64,000 bases of DNA from Massilia yuzhufengensis (GTDB lineage: Bacteria; Pseudomonadota; Gammaproteobacteria; Burkholderiales; Burkholderiaceae_D), in NCBI RefSeq assembly GCF_900112225.1, contig NZ_FOLD01000005.1, positions 124,001 to 188,000 on the forward strand. Reading direction: 5' to 3'. How positions within the stretch are numbered: the first letter of the stretch is position 1; the number at the start of each line of letters is the position of its first letter. The position numbers and the translations under genes are program-made. Below, in pieces: positions 1 to 11,205 of the stretch. The notes beneath the pieces are model-generated. The model was given only the letters and a program-made list of their open reading frames with translations. It made no database searches and was not told the origin of the DNA.

Positions 1-24
1 TCTCCCACTACGCAAGCACGCACC

Positions 25-900
25 ATGAAAATCCTGATTACCCTTCTCATCCTGGCCTGCACCTCCTTCCCCGCACTGGCGCAGGTGCAGTCACTCGTCC
101 ACAAGGAAGAAAAGCGCCGCTACCTCGTCTACACGCCGCCTGCCTACGCCAGCCAGCCGCAGAAGGCCTTCCCGCTCGTCTTCAACTTCCATGGCGGCGG
201 CATGAGCATGGCCGAGCAGATGCTCTACACGCAGATGAACCGCGCGGCAGACCGCCATGGCTTCATCGTGGTCTACCCGCTCGGCATCAAGCAGGACTGG
301 AACGTGGGCTTCGGCATGCCTTACCTCGAAGGCAGCGACGACATCGGCTATACCGAAGCGCTGCTCGCAAAGCTCAAGCTGGAGTACCGAATCGACAGCA
401 GCCGCGTGTATGCGACGGGGCTGTCGCGCGGCGGCTTCTTCGCGCTGCGCATCGCGGCAGAACTGCCGCAGCTGTTCGCCGCCGTCGCCTCGGTCGGCGC
501 ACCGATGCCGGAGCCGGTGGTGCAGCATCACACAAAGCCGTCGAAGGTCGGCGTGCTGCTGGTGCACGGGACGGCGGACCAGGTCGTGGCCTACGGCGGC
601 AAGCCGGCCGGCTACCTGTCGGCGCAAGACTCGTATGGCTATTGGCTCAAGCAGAACGGCATGGAGGCGGCTGGGTCCAGCGGCCGGGTCATCGATGCGG
701 ATCCGCTTGATGGCACCGACGTGATCTGGCGCGAACAGACGAACGGCGCCCGGAGCGTGGCGCTGGCCACGCTCCGGGAAGGCGGCCACGCCTGGCCCGG
801 CGCCGATGGCTTCAACGTCGGCCTGCCGATCGGGAAGACGACGCGCGACATCGATGGCAATGAGGTGATCTGGCAATTCCTCGGCAAGCACCGCAGGTAA
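25..900 (+). CDS. Secreted PHB-depolymerase/feruloyl-esterase-like alpha/beta hydrolase
   Basis: This 291-residue protein starts with a signal peptide ending near ALAQ (residue 20), so it is probably periplasmic or secreted. The oxyanion-hole motif HGGG lies at about residues 56-59 and the nucleophile elbow G-L-S-R-G has its Ser near 134. An Asp in HGTADQVV (about 190) and a His in EGGHAWPG (about 255) complete a plausible Ser-Asp-His triad. The layout matches the LpqC/poly(3-hydroxybutyrate) depolymerase-type esterase family (carboxyl-ester hydrolysis); the substrate cannot be read from sequence. The ATG lies 24 bases from the window edge, so its promoter and upstream neighbour are not visible. 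It points toward the convergent glucokinase gene. Confidence 0.8.
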   Translation: MKILITLLILACTSFPALAQVQSLVHKEEKRRYLVYTPPAYASQPQKAFPLVFNFHGGGMSMAEQMLYTQMNRAADRHGFIVVYPLGIKQDWNVGFGMPYLEGSDDIGYTEALLAKLKLEYRIDSSRVYATGLSRGGFFALRIAAELPQLFAAVASVGAPMPEPVVQHHTKPSKVGVLLVHGTADQVVAYGGKPAGYLSAQDSYGYWLKQNGMEAAGSSGRVIDADPLDGTDVIWREQTNGARSVALATLREGGHAWPGADGFNVGLPIGKTTRDIDGNEVIWQFLGKHRR

Positions 901-948
901 GCAGGCGAGCACGATTGAGCTGGCACAAACCAAAACGAGCCGCGTCTT

Positions 949-1031
949 CTATCTTGATAGAGCCGCTGGCCGCTGCCGGTAAGCGATCTTGCATCCATTG
1001 CCGTCCGCACCTTCTCCCTGGGCCAGCGGCT
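949..1031. repeat. Structured intergenic inverted repeat between convergent genes
   Basis: A small palindrome CTATC-TT-GATAG (949-960) is followed directly by AGCCGCTGGCC (961-971), whose exact reverse complement GGCCAGCGGCT is at 1021-1031 with 49 bases between. It lies between the 3' ends of two converging genes, so a bidirectional terminator or a small structured RNA are both possible. There is no T-run directly after the long stem. Confidence 0.4.
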
Positions 1032-1049
1032 CCCCGCCCGCGTGCTTCC

Positions 1050-2911
1050 TCAGCTATCCAGGTGTGAAATCAGCAGCCTGCGCTCATCCGCGCCCTGCGC
1101 TTCGCCATGTTGGCCGTCCACCGAAATACCCACGGCCATGATGTCGATGAGCAGTAGTTGCAGGATGCGCGAGATCATCGACAAGAAGCTGGTGCTGTCT
1201 TCCGCATGGTCCACGGCCAGGCACACGCTGGCCTTGCGCGCCAGCGGCGACTGGCTGTTGCTGATGGCGATCACGTCGGCGCCGGCGGCGCGCGCGATGT
1301 CCACCGCTTCCAGCAGCTCGGCGATGCTGCCCGAATTCGATATCGCAATCACCACGTCGCCTGGCTGCAGCAGCTCGGCCGCCAGCTTGAACAGGTGCGA
1401 GTCGCCGTACAGCGAAGTCGGGATGCGGAAACGGAAGAACTTGTGCTGCCCGTCCAGCGCCACCGCGCGCGAATTCCCCATCGCGAAAAACTCGACGCGG
1501 CGCGCGCGGCTCACCAGCTCGATGGCGCGGTCGAGCGAGCGTACGTCGAGCTGGTCGCGGAAACGCAGGATCGCCGACACCGTATTGTCGATCACCTTGG
1601 CCGACAGGTCGTGGGTGGAGTCGCTGATGCGCACCTGGCTGTGCCGCACCGGGATCGATCCGGTCAGGCTGCTGGCGAACTTCAGCTTGAAATCGGCCAG
1701 GCCCTGGAAGCCGAGCGAACGGCAGAAGCGGATCACGGTCGGTTGGCTCACGTCGGCCAGGCGTGCGATCTCAGCGATCGGTTCGCTCAGCACCAGGCGC
1801 GGCTGCTCCAGCACCAGCGCCGCCACCCGCTGCTCGGCCGGCGTCAACTCGTGCCGCAACTGCTGGACCCGCTCCATCAGCGTATTGGCGCCGCTGCGCC
1901 CGCGCAGGTGCTCGGCCAGGATGGTCGCCACGCCGTGGAAGGCCGGGTTGGGCGTGGTGATGACGTAGGTCGGGATCTCGGCCAGGTAGCTGGAAAAGCG
2001 GCCCTTGGCTTCGAAGCGCGCGCGGAATGGCGAGCCGGCGAACCACTCGCCCATGCGCGGCACGATGCCGCCGCCAATAAAAATGCCGCCAAAGGCGCCC
2101 AGCGTCACCGCCAGGTTGGCCGCCGCGCCGCCCAGCATGCCGCAGAAGCATTCCAGCACTTCCAGGCACAGCGGATCCTGGGCATCCAGCGCGCTGGCAA
2201 TGATATCCGCCGCCTTGCGCGCGGGCGCATCGACGCCGTTACGCTGGGCCAGTGCGCGGTAGATGATTTCCATGCCCGGCCCCGACACCAGGCGCTCGTT
2301 CGACACGTGCTGCCATTCGCGCCAGGCGTACTGCAGGATCGCGAACTCGCGCTCGTCGGCGGGAGCGAAATTGACGTGGCCGCCCTCGCTGCCCAGGGTC
2401 ACGAAACCGTCGGCGGTCGGGATCACGCCCGAGACGCCCAGGCCCGTGCCCGGACCCAGCACGCCGACCACGGCGTTCGGCGCCGGCGCGCCCTGCCCCA
2501 CCTGCATCAGGTCGGCCGCGGCAAAGCCGGGAATGGCCATCGCCAGCGCCGTGAAGTCGTTGACGATCAGGAGCGTGTTCAGGCCCAGCTCGCGGCGCAC
2601 GGCGTCGGTGGAAAACTGCCAGTCGCGGTTGGTCATGCGGACGAAATCGCCGCTGATCGGGTTGGCCACCGCCAGCGCCGCATGGTGCAGGCGGATGCCG
2701 GCGTGGTCGTGCAGGTAGTAGCGCAGCAGCGGGACGATGCCCTCGAAGTCCTCGCACTTGAGCACCCGCACCGCGCTGAACACGCCGGGCGCGGTCTGCA
2801 GCGCGAAGCGCGCGTGGGTCGCGCCGATGTCCGCCAGCAGGCGCGGGCCGTCGGCGAAGGCCGCGCGCGGAGACTTGTCGGCCAGGCGGCTCGCGTCCTG
2901 CTGCTTGCCCA

Positions 2912-2912
<1 letters not shown>
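1050..2912 (-). CDS. glk: Bifunctional glucokinase / RpiR-family transcriptional regulator (copy 1)
   Basis: A 620-residue fusion. The N-terminal half (about 20-340) is an ASKHA glucokinase: LADIGATHARF phosphate-binding motif near residue 25, NDFTALAMA, LGPGTGLGVSG and GSEGGHVNFAP, as in bacterial Glk (glucose to glucose-6-phosphate). From about residue 346 an RpiR helix-turn-helix follows (ADVSQPTVIRFCRSLGF, about 386-402), then a SIS sugar-phosphate-binding domain (about 470-590, with VVIAISNSGS). Fusions of this type are known in Burkholderiales. Its ATG overlaps the TAA of the upstream alpha-glucosidase by one base (TAATG), so the two are translationally coupled. A close paralogue lies at 18293-20149. 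The fusion may link flux through glucose phosphorylation to control of the surrounding sugar genes. Confidence 0.93.
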
Positions 2913-4555
<1,643 letters not shown>

Positions 4556-4589
4556 GGCTCGTCCGTCGGTGTTTTGTGGAATTCTAGGC

Positions 4590-4618
4590 AATATACAGGA
4601 TCTCGAAAAACTTGACAA
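4590..4618 (-). promoter_or_regulatory. Predicted sigma-70 promoter of the alpha-glucosidase-glk operon
   Basis: On the minus strand TTGTCA (4618-4613, five of six matches to the -35 consensus) and TATATT (4595-4590, five of six) are separated by 17 bases. Transcription would start near 4583, giving a leader of about 28 bases before the ATG at 4555. Confidence 0.5.
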
Positions 4619-4703
4619 TTGACCTATCTGCGCCATAAAACTTTAATTATCCTTATAAATCATGAGCTTAGGATTTGATGATCGTTTCCAGTGCCGCGGA
4701 AAA

Positions 4704-4718
4704 AGTAGCTAAACTACG
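4704..4718. promoter_or_regulatory. Candidate operator, TGTAGT-N3-ACTACA family (weak copy)
   Basis: AGTAGC-TAA-ACTACG matches 9 of 12 arm positions of the palindrome seen in perfect form at 32978-32992. It lies in the divergent region between the alpha-glucosidase/glk operon and the POT/pullulanase operon, 99 bases before the POT start codon. Confidence 0.4.
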
Positions 4719-4816
4719 CGACGACGCCCACTGCCGCATTTCGCAACAATATTTTTATTGCAAAGTAACTCAGCCTCGGCATAGGATCGCGTCTGTTTCG
4801 ATTTTCCGAGGAAGCC

Positions 4817-6397
4817 ATGACTTCTGCAGCAACGAGCGACGTAAGCAAGGCCGGGCGCATGCCGCGCCAGATCCCCTACATCATTGCCAACGAAGGCTGC
4901 GAGCGTTTCAGCTTCTATGGGATGCGCAACATCCTGACGCCCTTCCTGATCTCGACCCTGCTGCTGTTCGTGGCCGAGTCCGAGCGCACCGGCGAAGCCA
5001 AGCACGTGTTCCACACCTTCATGATGGGCGTGTACTTCTTCCCGCTGCTGGGCGGCTGGCTGGCCGACCGCTACTACGGCAAGTACAACACCATCTTCTG
5101 GTTCAGCCTCATTTACTGCGCGGGCCACGCCTGCCTCGCCATCTTCGAACACAGCGTCAACGGCTTCTACTTCGGCCTGTTCCTGATCGCCTTCGGATCG
5201 GGCGGCATCAAGCCGCTGGTGGCCAGTTTTGTCGGCGACCAGTTCGACAAGACCAACAAGAGCCGTGCGAAGGTCGTCTTCGACGCCTTCTACTGGATCA
5301 TCAATTTCGGCTCCTTCTTCGCCTCGCTCCTGATGCCGCTGCTCCTGCGCGACTACGGACCGTCGGTCGCTTTCGGCGTCCCGGGCATCCTGATGTTCAT
5401 CGCCACCATGATCCTGTGGAGCGGCAAGAAGAAGTACGTGCACGTGCCGCCCGCGGCCAGCAATCCGCACTCCTTCCTGCACGTGGTGCGCACCGCCGTG
5501 CTGGCGCAGCGCCCGGGCGCGGGCCGTCCCGGCCTGGTGGTGGCCGCCATTGGCGTCATCGGCGCCGTCGTGTCGCTGGCGTTCACGCCGAGCATGGGCT
5601 TCGTCATCGCGGCCTGCCTGGCGCTGGTGTCCCTGATCGCTTTCGTCGGCACCGGCGCCTCGATGCAGCTCGACCGCGCCCGCGGCGTGCACCCGGACGA
5701 CGCCGTGGACGGCGTGCGCGCCGTGCTGCGCATCCTGATCGTGTTCGCGCTGGTCACCCCGTTCTGGTCGCTGTTCGACCAGAAGGCCTCGACCTGGATC
5801 GTGCAGGCCAATACCATGTCCACCGACGTCAGCTTCCTCGGCTACAGCTTCAATGTGCTGCCGGCCCAGATGCAGGCGCTGAACCCGCTGCTGGTGATGC
5901 TGCTGATCCCCTTCAACAACCTGGTGCTGTTCCCGCTGCTGAACAAGATCGGCCTGGTGCCGACCGCCCTGCGCCGCATGACCGCCGGTATCGCCTTCTC
6001 GGCACTGGCCTGGATCGTGGTGGGCAACCTGCAGGTGCAGCTCGACGCGGGTGATGCGGTGTCGATCGCCTGGCAGATCCTGCCGTATGCGCTGCTGACG
6101 CTGGGCGAGGTGCTGGTCTCGGCCACCGGCCTCGAATTCGCCTACAGCCAGGCCCCGGCCTCGATGAAGGGCGTGATCATGGCGCTGTGGTACCTGGCGG
6201 TCACGGTCGGCAACCTGTGGGTGCTGATCGTGAACTCGGGCGTGAAGAACCCTGCGGTGATTGCGCAGATCGAAAGCTCGGGGGTGGGGGTGATGGCCTT
6301 CCAGATGTACTTCTTTGCAGGCTTCGCGATGCTGGCGGCGCTGGCGTTCGGGCTGTATGCCCGCCGTTACAAGATGGTCGACAACTACCGCGGCTGA
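4817..6397 (+). CDS. POT/PTR2-family proton-coupled transporter
   Basis: A 526-residue MFS protein of the proton-dependent oligopeptide transporter family. The first helix carries the ExxER signature in the context NEGCERFSFYGMR, and the second PTR motif is FYWIINFGSFFASLL; about 12-14 hydrophobic helices follow. POT proteins take up di/tripeptides with protons across the inner membrane, and some carry other solutes. The ATG at 4817 is preceded by GAGGAAG, a good ribosome site. The pullulanase gene starts only 6 bases after its stop, so both belong to one operon. The setting among alpha-glucan genes is unusual and leaves the substrate open. Confidence 0.88.
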   Translation: MTSAATSDVSKAGRMPRQIPYIIANEGCERFSFYGMRNILTPFLISTLLLFVAESERTGEAKHVFHTFMMGVYFFPLLGGWLADRYYGKYNTIFWFSLIYCAGHACLAIFEHSVNGFYFGLFLIAFGSGGIKPLVASFVGDQFDKTNKSRAKVVFDAFYWIINFGSFFASLLMPLLLRDYGPSVAFGVPGILMFIATMILWSGKKKYVHVPPAASNPHSFLHVVRTAVLAQRPGAGRPGLVVAAIGVIGAVVSLAFTPSMGFVIAACLALVSLIAFVGTGASMQLDRARGVHPDDAVDGVRAVLRILIVFALVTPFWSLFDQKASTWIVQANTMSTDVSFLGYSFNVLPAQMQALNPLLVMLLIPFNNLVLFPLLNKIGLVPTALRRMTAGIAFSALAWIVVGNLQVQLDAGDAVSIAWQILPYALLTLGEVLVSATGLEFAYSQAPASMKGVIMALWYLAVTVGNLWVLIVNSGVKNPAVIAQIESSGVGVMAFQMYFFAGFAMLAALAFGLYARRYKMVDNYRG

Positions 6398-6403
6398 TTC
6401 ACC

Positions 6404-9115
6404 ATGACCCGACTTCGCATTGTCGCCCTCGCGGCGACCGCCCTTGCCACGTCCGCGCACGCCGCGGTTCCCCTTGCCAGCTGCGACAGCCCGTCCTTCC
6501 AGCAGGTGCTCGATGCGTCGAGCGCCACGCTGGACGCGCGCGCCGTCTGGCTCGACGGCCGCACCGTGCAATGGCCCGGCGCCGAGGCCGGCGGCACGTT
6601 CCGCCTGTATTACTCGGCCACTGCGGGCATCGTCGCACAAGCCGGCGCCAAGGTAACAGGCGCCGACGGCGCATTGCCGCTCGACGCCTTCACCGGCCGG
6701 CTGCCGGAGCGCTTCAAGTACGTCGCCGCCGGCCCGGCGTTCGCGCTCCGCAGCGCAGACCTGCCGCGCATGAACGACCTGCACCGCGGCCAGCTGGTGC
6801 TGGTGCAGGAAGCGCTTGACGGCACCGTGCTCGCGGCGACCCGCATCCAGGTGGCAGGCGCGCTGGACGACCTGTACGCGCCCGCCGGCGAGCTCCCCGA
6901 CCTGGGCGCCACGCCACGGAAAGGCCGCACGGCTTTCCGCCTGTGGGCGCCGACCGCGCGCCATGTCGCCGTGTGCACCTATGACAGCGCCACAGGACGC
7001 GCCAGCGCCGTGCACGACATGGCCTTCGACGCACGCACCGGCGCGTGGAGTGCGCAGGTTGCGCGCGACCTCTCCGGCAGCTACTACAAGTACGCCGTGG
7101 ACGTGGCCGTCGACGGCATGGGCCTGGTGCGCAACCTCGTCACCGACCCATATTCCGTCAGCCTCACCACCGACTCGAAGCGCAGCTACATCGCCGACCT
7201 GGACTCGGCCAGGCTCAAGCCGAAGGGCTGGGACGCCACGCGCGCGCCGAACACGGTCAAGGCGCAGACCGACATGGTGATCTACGAGCTGCACGTGCGC
7301 GATTTTTCCATCAACGACCCGAGCGTGCCGGCGTCCAAGCGCGGCAAGTACGCCGCTTTCGGCGAGACCGGCTCGAACGGCATGCGCCACCTGAAAGCAT
7401 TGGCCAAGGTCGGCCTGACCGACATCCACCTGCTGCCGGTGTATGACCTGGGCAGCGTGCCGGAACAGGACTGCGCAGTCCCGGCGCCCTCCGGCACGCC
7501 GGACGGCGAGAGCCAGCAGGCGCTGACCCGCAAGACCGCGGAAACCGATTGCTTCAACTGGGGCTACGACCCCTACCACTACAATGCCCCGGAGGGCAGC
7601 TACGCCAGCGACCCGTCCGACGGCGCGCGCCGCGTCATCGAATTACGCCAGATGGTGATGGACTTGCACAAGGCCGGCCTGCGGGTGGGCGTGGACGTGG
7701 TCTACAACCATACCTTCATCGCCGGCCAGAACGAGAAGTCGGTGCTCGACCGCGTGGTGCCGGGCTACTACCACCGCCTCAACGCCGTGGGCGGTATCGA
7801 GCGTTCCACCTGCTGCGACAACACTGCCACCGAGAACCGCATGATGGCCAAGCTGATGATCGACTCGGCGGAACTCTGGACGCGCCACTACAAGCTCGAC
7901 TCCTTCCGCTTCGACCTGATGGGCCACCAGCCGCGCGATGCCATGGAGCGCTTGCAGAAGCGCGTGGACAAGGCCGCCGGCCGCCATGTGCAGCTGATCG
8001 GCGAAGGCTGGAATTTCGGCGAAGTGGCGGATGGCGCACGCTTCGTGCAGGCCTCGCAGCTATCGCTGAACGGTTCCGGCATCGGCAGCTTCAGCGACCG
8101 CGCGCGCGACGCCGTACGCGGCGGTTCGGCCGGCGACTCGGGCGAAGCGATGGTCCGCCGCCAGGGCTATATCAATGGCCTGGTGTACGACCCCAACGCG
8201 CTGGGCGGCGGGCACAAGGCCACCGACCTGCTGCAGGCGGCCGACATGATCCGCGTTGGCCTGGCCGGCTCGGTGCGCCGCTATCGGCTGCAGACCTTCG
8301 ACGGCAACACCCGCAAGCTGGAAGACATCGCCTACGGCAACCAGCCGGCCGGCTACGCAAGCCAGCCGGGCGAAGTGGTGAACTACGTCGAGAACCACGA
8401 CAACCAGACCCTGTTCGACATCAACGTACTCAAGCTGCCGCTGGCGACGAGTACCGCAGACCGCGCGCGGGTGCAGGTGCTGGGCATGGCGATCAACGCC
8501 TTCAGCCAGGGCGTGGCCTACTACCACGCCGGCATCGACACGCTGCGCTCCAAGTCGCTGGACAAGAACAGCTTCAATTCGGGCGACTGGTTCAACCGCA
8601 TCGACTGGCGCTACCAGGACAACTACTTCGGCACCGGCCTGCCGCAAAGCGACGACAACGGCAAGGACTGGCCGCTGCTCAAACCCTACCTGGCGCAGGC
8701 CGAAGCGATCAAGCCGCGCCCCGCCGATATCGCCTTTGCGCGCGACGCCTTCCGCGACCTGCTGGCGATCCGCGCCAGCTCGACGCTGCTGCGCATGCGC
8801 ACCACGGACGACATCGTGCAGCGCCTGCGCTTCTTCAACACCGGACCGCAGCAGGAAGCCACCGTGCTGGCCGCGTGGCTCGATGGGCGCAACTATGCCG
8901 GCGCGCAGTATGCCGGCATCGGCTACCTAGTGAACGTGGACAAGGTGGAGAAGCGGATCACGGACGCGGCGCTGCGCGGCAAGGCCTTGCGCCTGCACCC
9001 GGTGCACACGGCGCCCGGTGCGGCCGACAAGCGCGCCGCGCAAGCGCTGTTCGACAGCGCCACCGGCAGCTTTACCGTGCCGGCGCGCACCGCCGTGGTG
9101 TTCGTCGAACAGTAA
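6404..9115 (+). CDS. pulA: Secreted pullulanase-type alpha-1,6-glucosidase (GH13)
   Basis: A 903-residue debranching enzyme with a signal peptide (cleavage near HAA, about residue 21). A pullulanase N-terminal beta domain is followed by a CBM48-like module (RKGRTAFRLWAPTARHVAVCTYD, here split: RKGRTAFRLWAP then TARHVAVCTYD, about 176-200). The GH13 barrel has the pullulanase hallmark NWGYDPYHYNAPEGSY (about 386), SFRFDLMGHQ (nucleophile Asp near 502), GEGWNFG (acid/base Glu near 533) and VENHDNQTLFD (about 662). It should cleave alpha-1,6 branches of pullulan, amylopectin or limit dextrins outside the cytoplasm. It is co-transcribed with the POT transporter 6 bases upstream. Confidence 0.93.
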   Translation: MTRLRIVALAATALATSAHAAVPLASCDSPSFQQVLDASSATLDARAVWLDGRTVQWPGAEAGGTFRLYYSATAGIVAQAGAKVTGADGALPLDAFTGRLPERFKYVAAGPAFALRSADLPRMNDLHRGQLVLVQEALDGTVLAATRIQVAGALDDLYAPAGELPDLGATPRKGRTAFRLWAPTARHVAVCTYDSATGRASAVHDMAFDARTGAWSAQVARDLSGSYYKYAVDVAVDGMGLVRNLVTDPYSVSLTTDSKRSYIADLDSARLKPKGWDATRAPNTVKAQTDMVIYELHVRDFSINDPSVPASKRGKYAAFGETGSNGMRHLKALAKVGLTDIHLLPVYDLGSVPEQDCAVPAPSGTPDGESQQALTRKTAETDCFNWGYDPYHYNAPEGSYASDPSDGARRVIELRQMVMDLHKAGLRVGVDVVYNHTFIAGQNEKSVLDRVVPGYYHRLNAVGGIERSTCCDNTATENRMMAKLMIDSAELWTRHYKLDSFRFDLMGHQPRDAMERLQKRVDKAAGRHVQLIGEGWNFGEVADGARFVQASQLSLNGSGIGSFSDRARDAVRGGSAGDSGEAMVRRQGYINGLVYDPNALGGGHKATDLLQAADMIRVGLAGSVRRYRLQTFDGNTRKLEDIAYGNQPAGYASQPGEVVNYVENHDNQTLFDINVLKLPLATSTADRARVQVLGMAINAFSQGVAYYHAGIDTLRSKSLDKNSFNSGDWFNRIDWRYQDNYFGTGLPQSDDNGKDWPLLKPYLAQAEAIKPRPADIAFARDAFRDLLAIRASSTLLRMRTTDDIVQRLRFFNTGPQQEATVLAAWLDGRNYAGAQYAGIGYLVNVDKVEKRITDAALRGKALRLHPVHTAPGAADKRAAQALFDSATGSFTVPARTAVVFVEQ

Positions 9116-9117
9116 GG

Positions 9118-9375
9118 CTAGGGCGCCGCGTCGCGCAGGCGGGCGATCTCCACCGCCCCCTTCTCGTCGAAGATCGGGCAGGCCTCGGCCAGCTTCACCG
9201 CCTCGTTGAAGTCGGCGGCTGCGATGATGGAGTAGCCCGACAGCGACGCGCTGCTCAGCTTCGGCCCGAGCAGGCGGCTCGGCACCTCGACGCTGTCGTG
9301 CGCCAGGCTGCCCCGGTCGACCAGCGCGGAACCCAGCCCGGTGAACCATGACGCCCAGCGTTCAGGGTTTTCGCC
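9118..9375 (-). pseudogene. Remnant of a YCII-related (DGPF-like) protein
   Basis: The minus strand encodes WASWFTGLGSALVD then VPSRLLGPKLSSASLSGYS and ADFNEAVKLAEACPIF, ending at a TAG (9120-9118). This resembles the C-terminal two thirds of small YCII-domain proteins. No start codon or N-terminal half is present: upstream the frame runs into unrelated sequence containing the palindrome GTCAG-AC-CTGAC (9413-9424) and a stop near 9439. It is therefore a 5'-truncated remnant. This accounts for the gene-free stretch between the pullulanase and the beta-lactamase-like gene. Confidence 0.55.
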
Positions 9376-9441
9376 GATTTTTGCTCTGTACAGCCGAGCT
9401 TGTGTCCGATTGTCAGACCTGACCCCGAAGGTGCGAAGGTG

Positions 9442-11205
9442 CTAGGCCCACAGCCGGAGCGGCAGCAGCCCCCAGGCGGCCAGCACGGCCGCCAGTTGCA
9501 GCACCGCCACCAAGGCCGCCAACACAGCCTTGTCCAGCTTTCTCCGTCTCCACATCTCTCCCATCCCCACCAGCATCGCCAGCGGCAGCGCCCCCGTCAC
9601 GGTGGCGAGCAGGCCGCTTGCCATCGTCAGGTCGCCCAACTGGAGGAAGGATTGCGTGTAGAAAAAGGGAAGCGGGAGCAGCAGGGCCAGCACGCCGGCG
9701 AACGGCGCCAGCAATGGATCATGGAGTGGCATGCTGCGCCTGGCCACCCTGACAGTTGCGCTGACCAGGATGAACGCCAGTCCCAGCATGCCCGCGGCCA
9801 TGCTGGTCCACAGTGGCAACAGGCGCATGAGCGGCACCTGCGCGTAGCTCTGGGTCCCGGTGCTGATGATGCGCTCGCCTTGCGCCGAAATGAGCAGCAC
9901 GTGCGACGGCATTAGTTTGCCCGGAGCACGGAATAGTCCCTTCCCCGCGTGGTCCAGCGCCACCGCCGCCGACTGGAATGGCGCGAAACGCAGTTGCGCC
10001 CCATCACTGCGCACGTGCACTGCGTTGAACACGGTATCGACGAAGCGCATGCTGTCGAAACGGTTAGGCGAAGGAATATAGAAGCCCTCCCAGCCGCGGG
10101 AATCGAAACGCGGCGCCGGGCTTGCCGGCGGCGCCGGGCCCGCGCGTCCCAACGCCTGGACCAGTGCGGCATCGAAGCGGTGGTAGTCGGCGGTCTCGCT
10201 ATCGGCATTGATGGCGATGAAAAATGCCTGCTGCGTCTGCGGGAACAGGCACAGCGTCGCCCGGAAGCCGATCGTGTTTCCGCTGTGGCACTTGGCAAGC
10301 GCACCGTGGCGGTCGACCTTGCGCAGGCCGAGGCCATAGCCGACCGAGAGGCCCGCGCGCGCCGCTTCGGTTCCCTTCGGCTCGCCCATGCGGTGCAGCA
10401 GCACAGCATCGATAAATGGTTTTCCGCCAATGCTGCCGTCGCTCATGAGAAAACGCGCGAAGCGGCCCATGTCGGCGGCGGTCGTGGTGAACTGCCCCGC
10501 GGGGCGGACCCAGGACGGGACTGCGGGATGCGTTTCACCGTGCTCGACATGTCCCATCGCCAGGCGCGGGTCGCTGTCTTGCGACACGAAGGCGAAGCTG
10601 CTGTCGTGCATGCCTAGCGGCGCCAGCAGCGCGGCGTCGAAGTAGCGCTCGTAAGCTTGCTCCACCACCGCTTCCACCACCATGGCGAGCAGCGTGTATC
10701 CCATGTTGGAATATGAAAAGCGCGTGCCCGGCCGGTGGCGCAGGCGCAGCAAGCCGCTTTCCGGCGGGAAGGCTGCGGCCAGCGGCCCATCCGCACGCGG
10801 CCTCAAGCTGAAGACCTGCCAGAAGCGCGCATCGTCCAGGCCAGACGTGTGATCGAGCAAATGCCGGACACGCAGTGGATCGGTGTTCTCCCACGGATTG
10901 TCGAACGCCACCCCGGGCAGCAGCGCGGCCACTCGCGCATCCAGCGACAGGCGCCGCTCGCTGACCAGGCGCAACACCCCGGTTGCCAGCACCGCCTTGG
11001 CGACGGACCCGACCTGCACGCGTGCATCCGCCCGCATCGGCTCGCCGCTACGCGCATCGCTGACGCCGGCCGCGCCCTGCGCGTCGAGCGTGGTCCATAC
11101 GGCGCCGTCAAGTCCTTGCTGCTGCAGCAGGGCGGCGATGCGTGGCGCCACGTTCGCCCCAGCCGCGTGCAATTGCACGGAAAGAAGCAGGATTCCCAAC
11201 AACAT
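9442..11205 (-). CDS. Beta-lactamase-fold serine hydrolase with C-terminal membrane helices
   Basis: A 587-residue protein from the ATG at 11205, which is followed by a signal-peptide-like stretch (MLLGILLLSVQLHAAG). The penicillin-binding/class C fold shows S-V-A-K (SxxK in VGSVAKAV), Y-S-N (YSNMGYTLL) and a third motif H-S-G (KCHSGNTIGF) in place of KTG. After about residue 380 comes a beta-rich linker, and the last 140 residues contain four or five hydrophobic segments, so the catalytic domain is tethered to the inner membrane facing the periplasm. Such proteins are usually esterases or D-aminopeptidases rather than true beta-lactamases. The frame continues upstream of 11205, but that extension lacks a secretion signal. 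Divergent from exoD. Confidence 0.82.
   Translation of the reverse strand: MLLGILLLSVQLHAAGANVAPRIAALLQQQGLDGAVWTTLDAQGAAGVSDARSGEPMRADARVQVGSVAKAVLATGVLRLVSERRLSLDARVAALLPGVAFDNPWENTDPLRVRHLLDHTSGLDDARFWQVFSLRPRADGPLAAAFPPESGLLRLRHRPGTRFSYSNMGYTLLAMVVEAVVEQAYERYFDAALLAPLGMHDSSFAFVSQDSDPRLAMGHVEHGETHPAVPSWVRPAGQFTTTAADMGRFARFLMSDGSIGGKPFIDAVLLHRMGEPKGTEAARAGLSVGYGLGLRKVDRHGALAKCHSGNTIGFRATLCLFPQTQQAFFIAINADSETADYHRFDAALVQALGRAGPAPPASPAPRFDSRGWEGFYIPSPNRFDSMRFVDTVFNAVHVRSDGAQLRFAPFQSAAVALDHAGKGLFRAPGKLMPSHVLLISAQGERIISTGTQSYAQVPLMRLLPLWTSMAAGMLGLAFILVSATVRVARRSMPLHDPLLAPFAGVLALLLPLPFFYTQSFLQLGDLTMASGLLATVTGALPLAMLVGMGEMWRRRKLDKAVLAALVAVLQLAAVLAAWGLLPLRLWA

Noticed and set aside
4612..4640. Plus-strand TTGACA with CATAAA 16 bases later as a POT promoter
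   Set aside because: The -35 is perfect but the -10 is poor and the leader would be about 170 bases; the same bases also form a better minus-strand promoter. Left unassigned.
4709..7579. A 956-codon minus-strand frame across the POT and pullulanase genes
   Set aside because: It spans two unrelated real genes and their junction and encodes low-complexity His/Arg/Gln-rich sequence without a start site signal.
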